A DNA stretch of 28,109 nucleotides from Chara braunii (taxonomy: Eukaryota > Streptophyta > Charophyceae > Charales > Characeae). Position 1 is the first letter of the stretch. Each line of letters begins with the position of its first letter. Location: positions 287,831-315,939 of the forward strand of contig BFEA01000215.1 of the NCBI GenBank assembly GCA_003427395.1, read 5' to 3'. Shown here piece after piece: positions 27,792 to 28,109 of the stretch. Under the pieces are notes generated by a model that did no database searches, had not been told where the DNA came from, and was given only the letters and a program-made list of their open reading frames with translations. The translations under genes were made by a program, and so were the position numbers.

Positions 27792-27803
27792 GCTCCGATA
27801 CCA
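27792..27803 (-). promoter_or_regulatory. Primer binding site for initiator tRNA-Met
   Basis: Minus-strand TGGTATCGGAGC starts one base after the LTR end (GATTGCA-T-TGGTATC). It matches the plant initiator tRNA-Met PBS TGGTATCAGAGC with one change (A to G). Confidence 0.8.
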
Positions 27804-27804
27804 A

Positions 27805-28109
27805 TGCAATCAGACTCAACTCTGGACTTGCTCACAACATGCACACTTGAGAACCGATGGCAAACGAAACTCTTCCAACTCAGAAACAACAATGAACTTG
27901 CTCTTAAACTCTGTTCAGAACAACTGTACAGCTTGCGGTTATGGCCGCCGAACACAGTCTCTACCACCAGCCTCACTCTCCCTCACTCTCACATGTATGC
28001 ACGTACGAGGATCGCCCTGAATGTCCCCACTCAGCACAGCCTCACACACTCTGTACACTTGTCTACACCAACAGCTGGGCGGCTATGGCCGCTGTCGTCT
28101 TCCTCCTCC
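27805..28109 (-). repeat. 5' LTR, cut by the end of the window
   Basis: Matches 19903-20211 of the 3' LTR apart from scattered substitutions and small indels (for example TGCAATCAGACTCAAC against TGCAATCAAC). The window ends at CTTCCTCCTCC, the same base at which the 3' LTR has its N. Confidence 0.9.

Larger units (their letters stand above)
19903..28109 (-). mobile_element. Ty3/Gypsy chromovirus LTR retrotransposon, inactive, right LTR cut by the window end
   Basis: Minus-strand order from the right: 5' LTR (27805 onward), PBS, leader, Gag, zinc knuckle, protease, RT, RNase H, integrase with chromodomain, polypurine tract, 3' LTR (19903-21070). Protease-RT-RNase H-integrase order defines Ty3/Gypsy; the C-terminal chromodomain places it among chromoviruses. 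The first 300 bases of the two LTRs are about 95% alike by eye, so the insertion is not ancient. Yet the coding part has two stops in gag, at least three frameshifts, a small RT deletion and an insertion in integrase. Confidence 0.9.

Noticed and set aside
27188-27850. 220-codon plus-strand frame with VNSWST repeats
   Set aside because: Produced by the GGTCAAC minisatellite, which keeps several frames open; it also crosses the PBS and LTR edge.

Overview
The window looks like repeat-rich nuclear DNA of a green-lineage eukaryote. A streptophyte alga such as Chara is my best guess, by inference only. The signs are an LTR retrotransposon primed by a plant-type initiator tRNA-Met, a chromodomain integrase, a DIRS/kangaroo-type element like those of green algae, tRNA-derived short repeats, spliceosomal splice signals, long A/T tracts, and an assembly with N gaps. 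There is no bacterial-style gene packing. Most coding potential belongs to decayed retroelements of three different classes.

Layout: 0-2.1 kb holds no recognisable gene. About 2.1-8.4 kb is a decayed DIRS-type (tyrosine-recombinase) retrotransposon. It has a gag-like ORF with a frame-preserving intron and a reverse transcriptase/RNase H on the + strand, and a convergent tyrosine recombinase on the - strand, the arrangement described for Volvox kangaroo. 8.9-10.1 kb looks like a host promoter and first exon: about nine E2F-like GGCGGGAA motifs, a TATA box, and an ORF ending at a consensus splice donor. 10.4-12.7 kb holds tRNA-derived SINE-like copies, tandem duplications and a GA microsatellite. 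12.7-15.0 kb encodes a Penelope-like reverse transcriptase with no visible GIY-YIG endonuclease, split by a probably spurious N gap. At 16.04 kb there is a good type I hammerhead ribozyme candidate. 16.5-18.2 kb is SINE, minisatellite and homopolymer sequence. 18.4-19.2 kb holds exons of a gene (or pseudogene) with two RING-like zinc fingers. It is followed by two 150-bp tandem units, each with a hammerhead-like core.

19.9-28.1 kb is a Ty3/Gypsy chromovirus on the - strand. It has a 3' LTR (19903-21070), pol, gag, a leader with a GGTCAAC minisatellite, a PBS and the start of the 5' LTR, which runs off the window. It is inactive: gag carries two stop codons, reverse transcriptase has a small deletion, there are several frameshifts, and integrase is split by about 360 bp of AT-rich DNA containing most of an organelle-type tRNA-Gly(UCC).

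The most unusual points are the convergent-recombinase DIRS element, the Penelope-like RT with a hammerhead candidate 1 kb downstream on the same strand, the tandem hammerhead-like units, and the organelle tRNA captured inside an integrase gene. Similarity calls come from motifs recognised by eye; no database search was possible.
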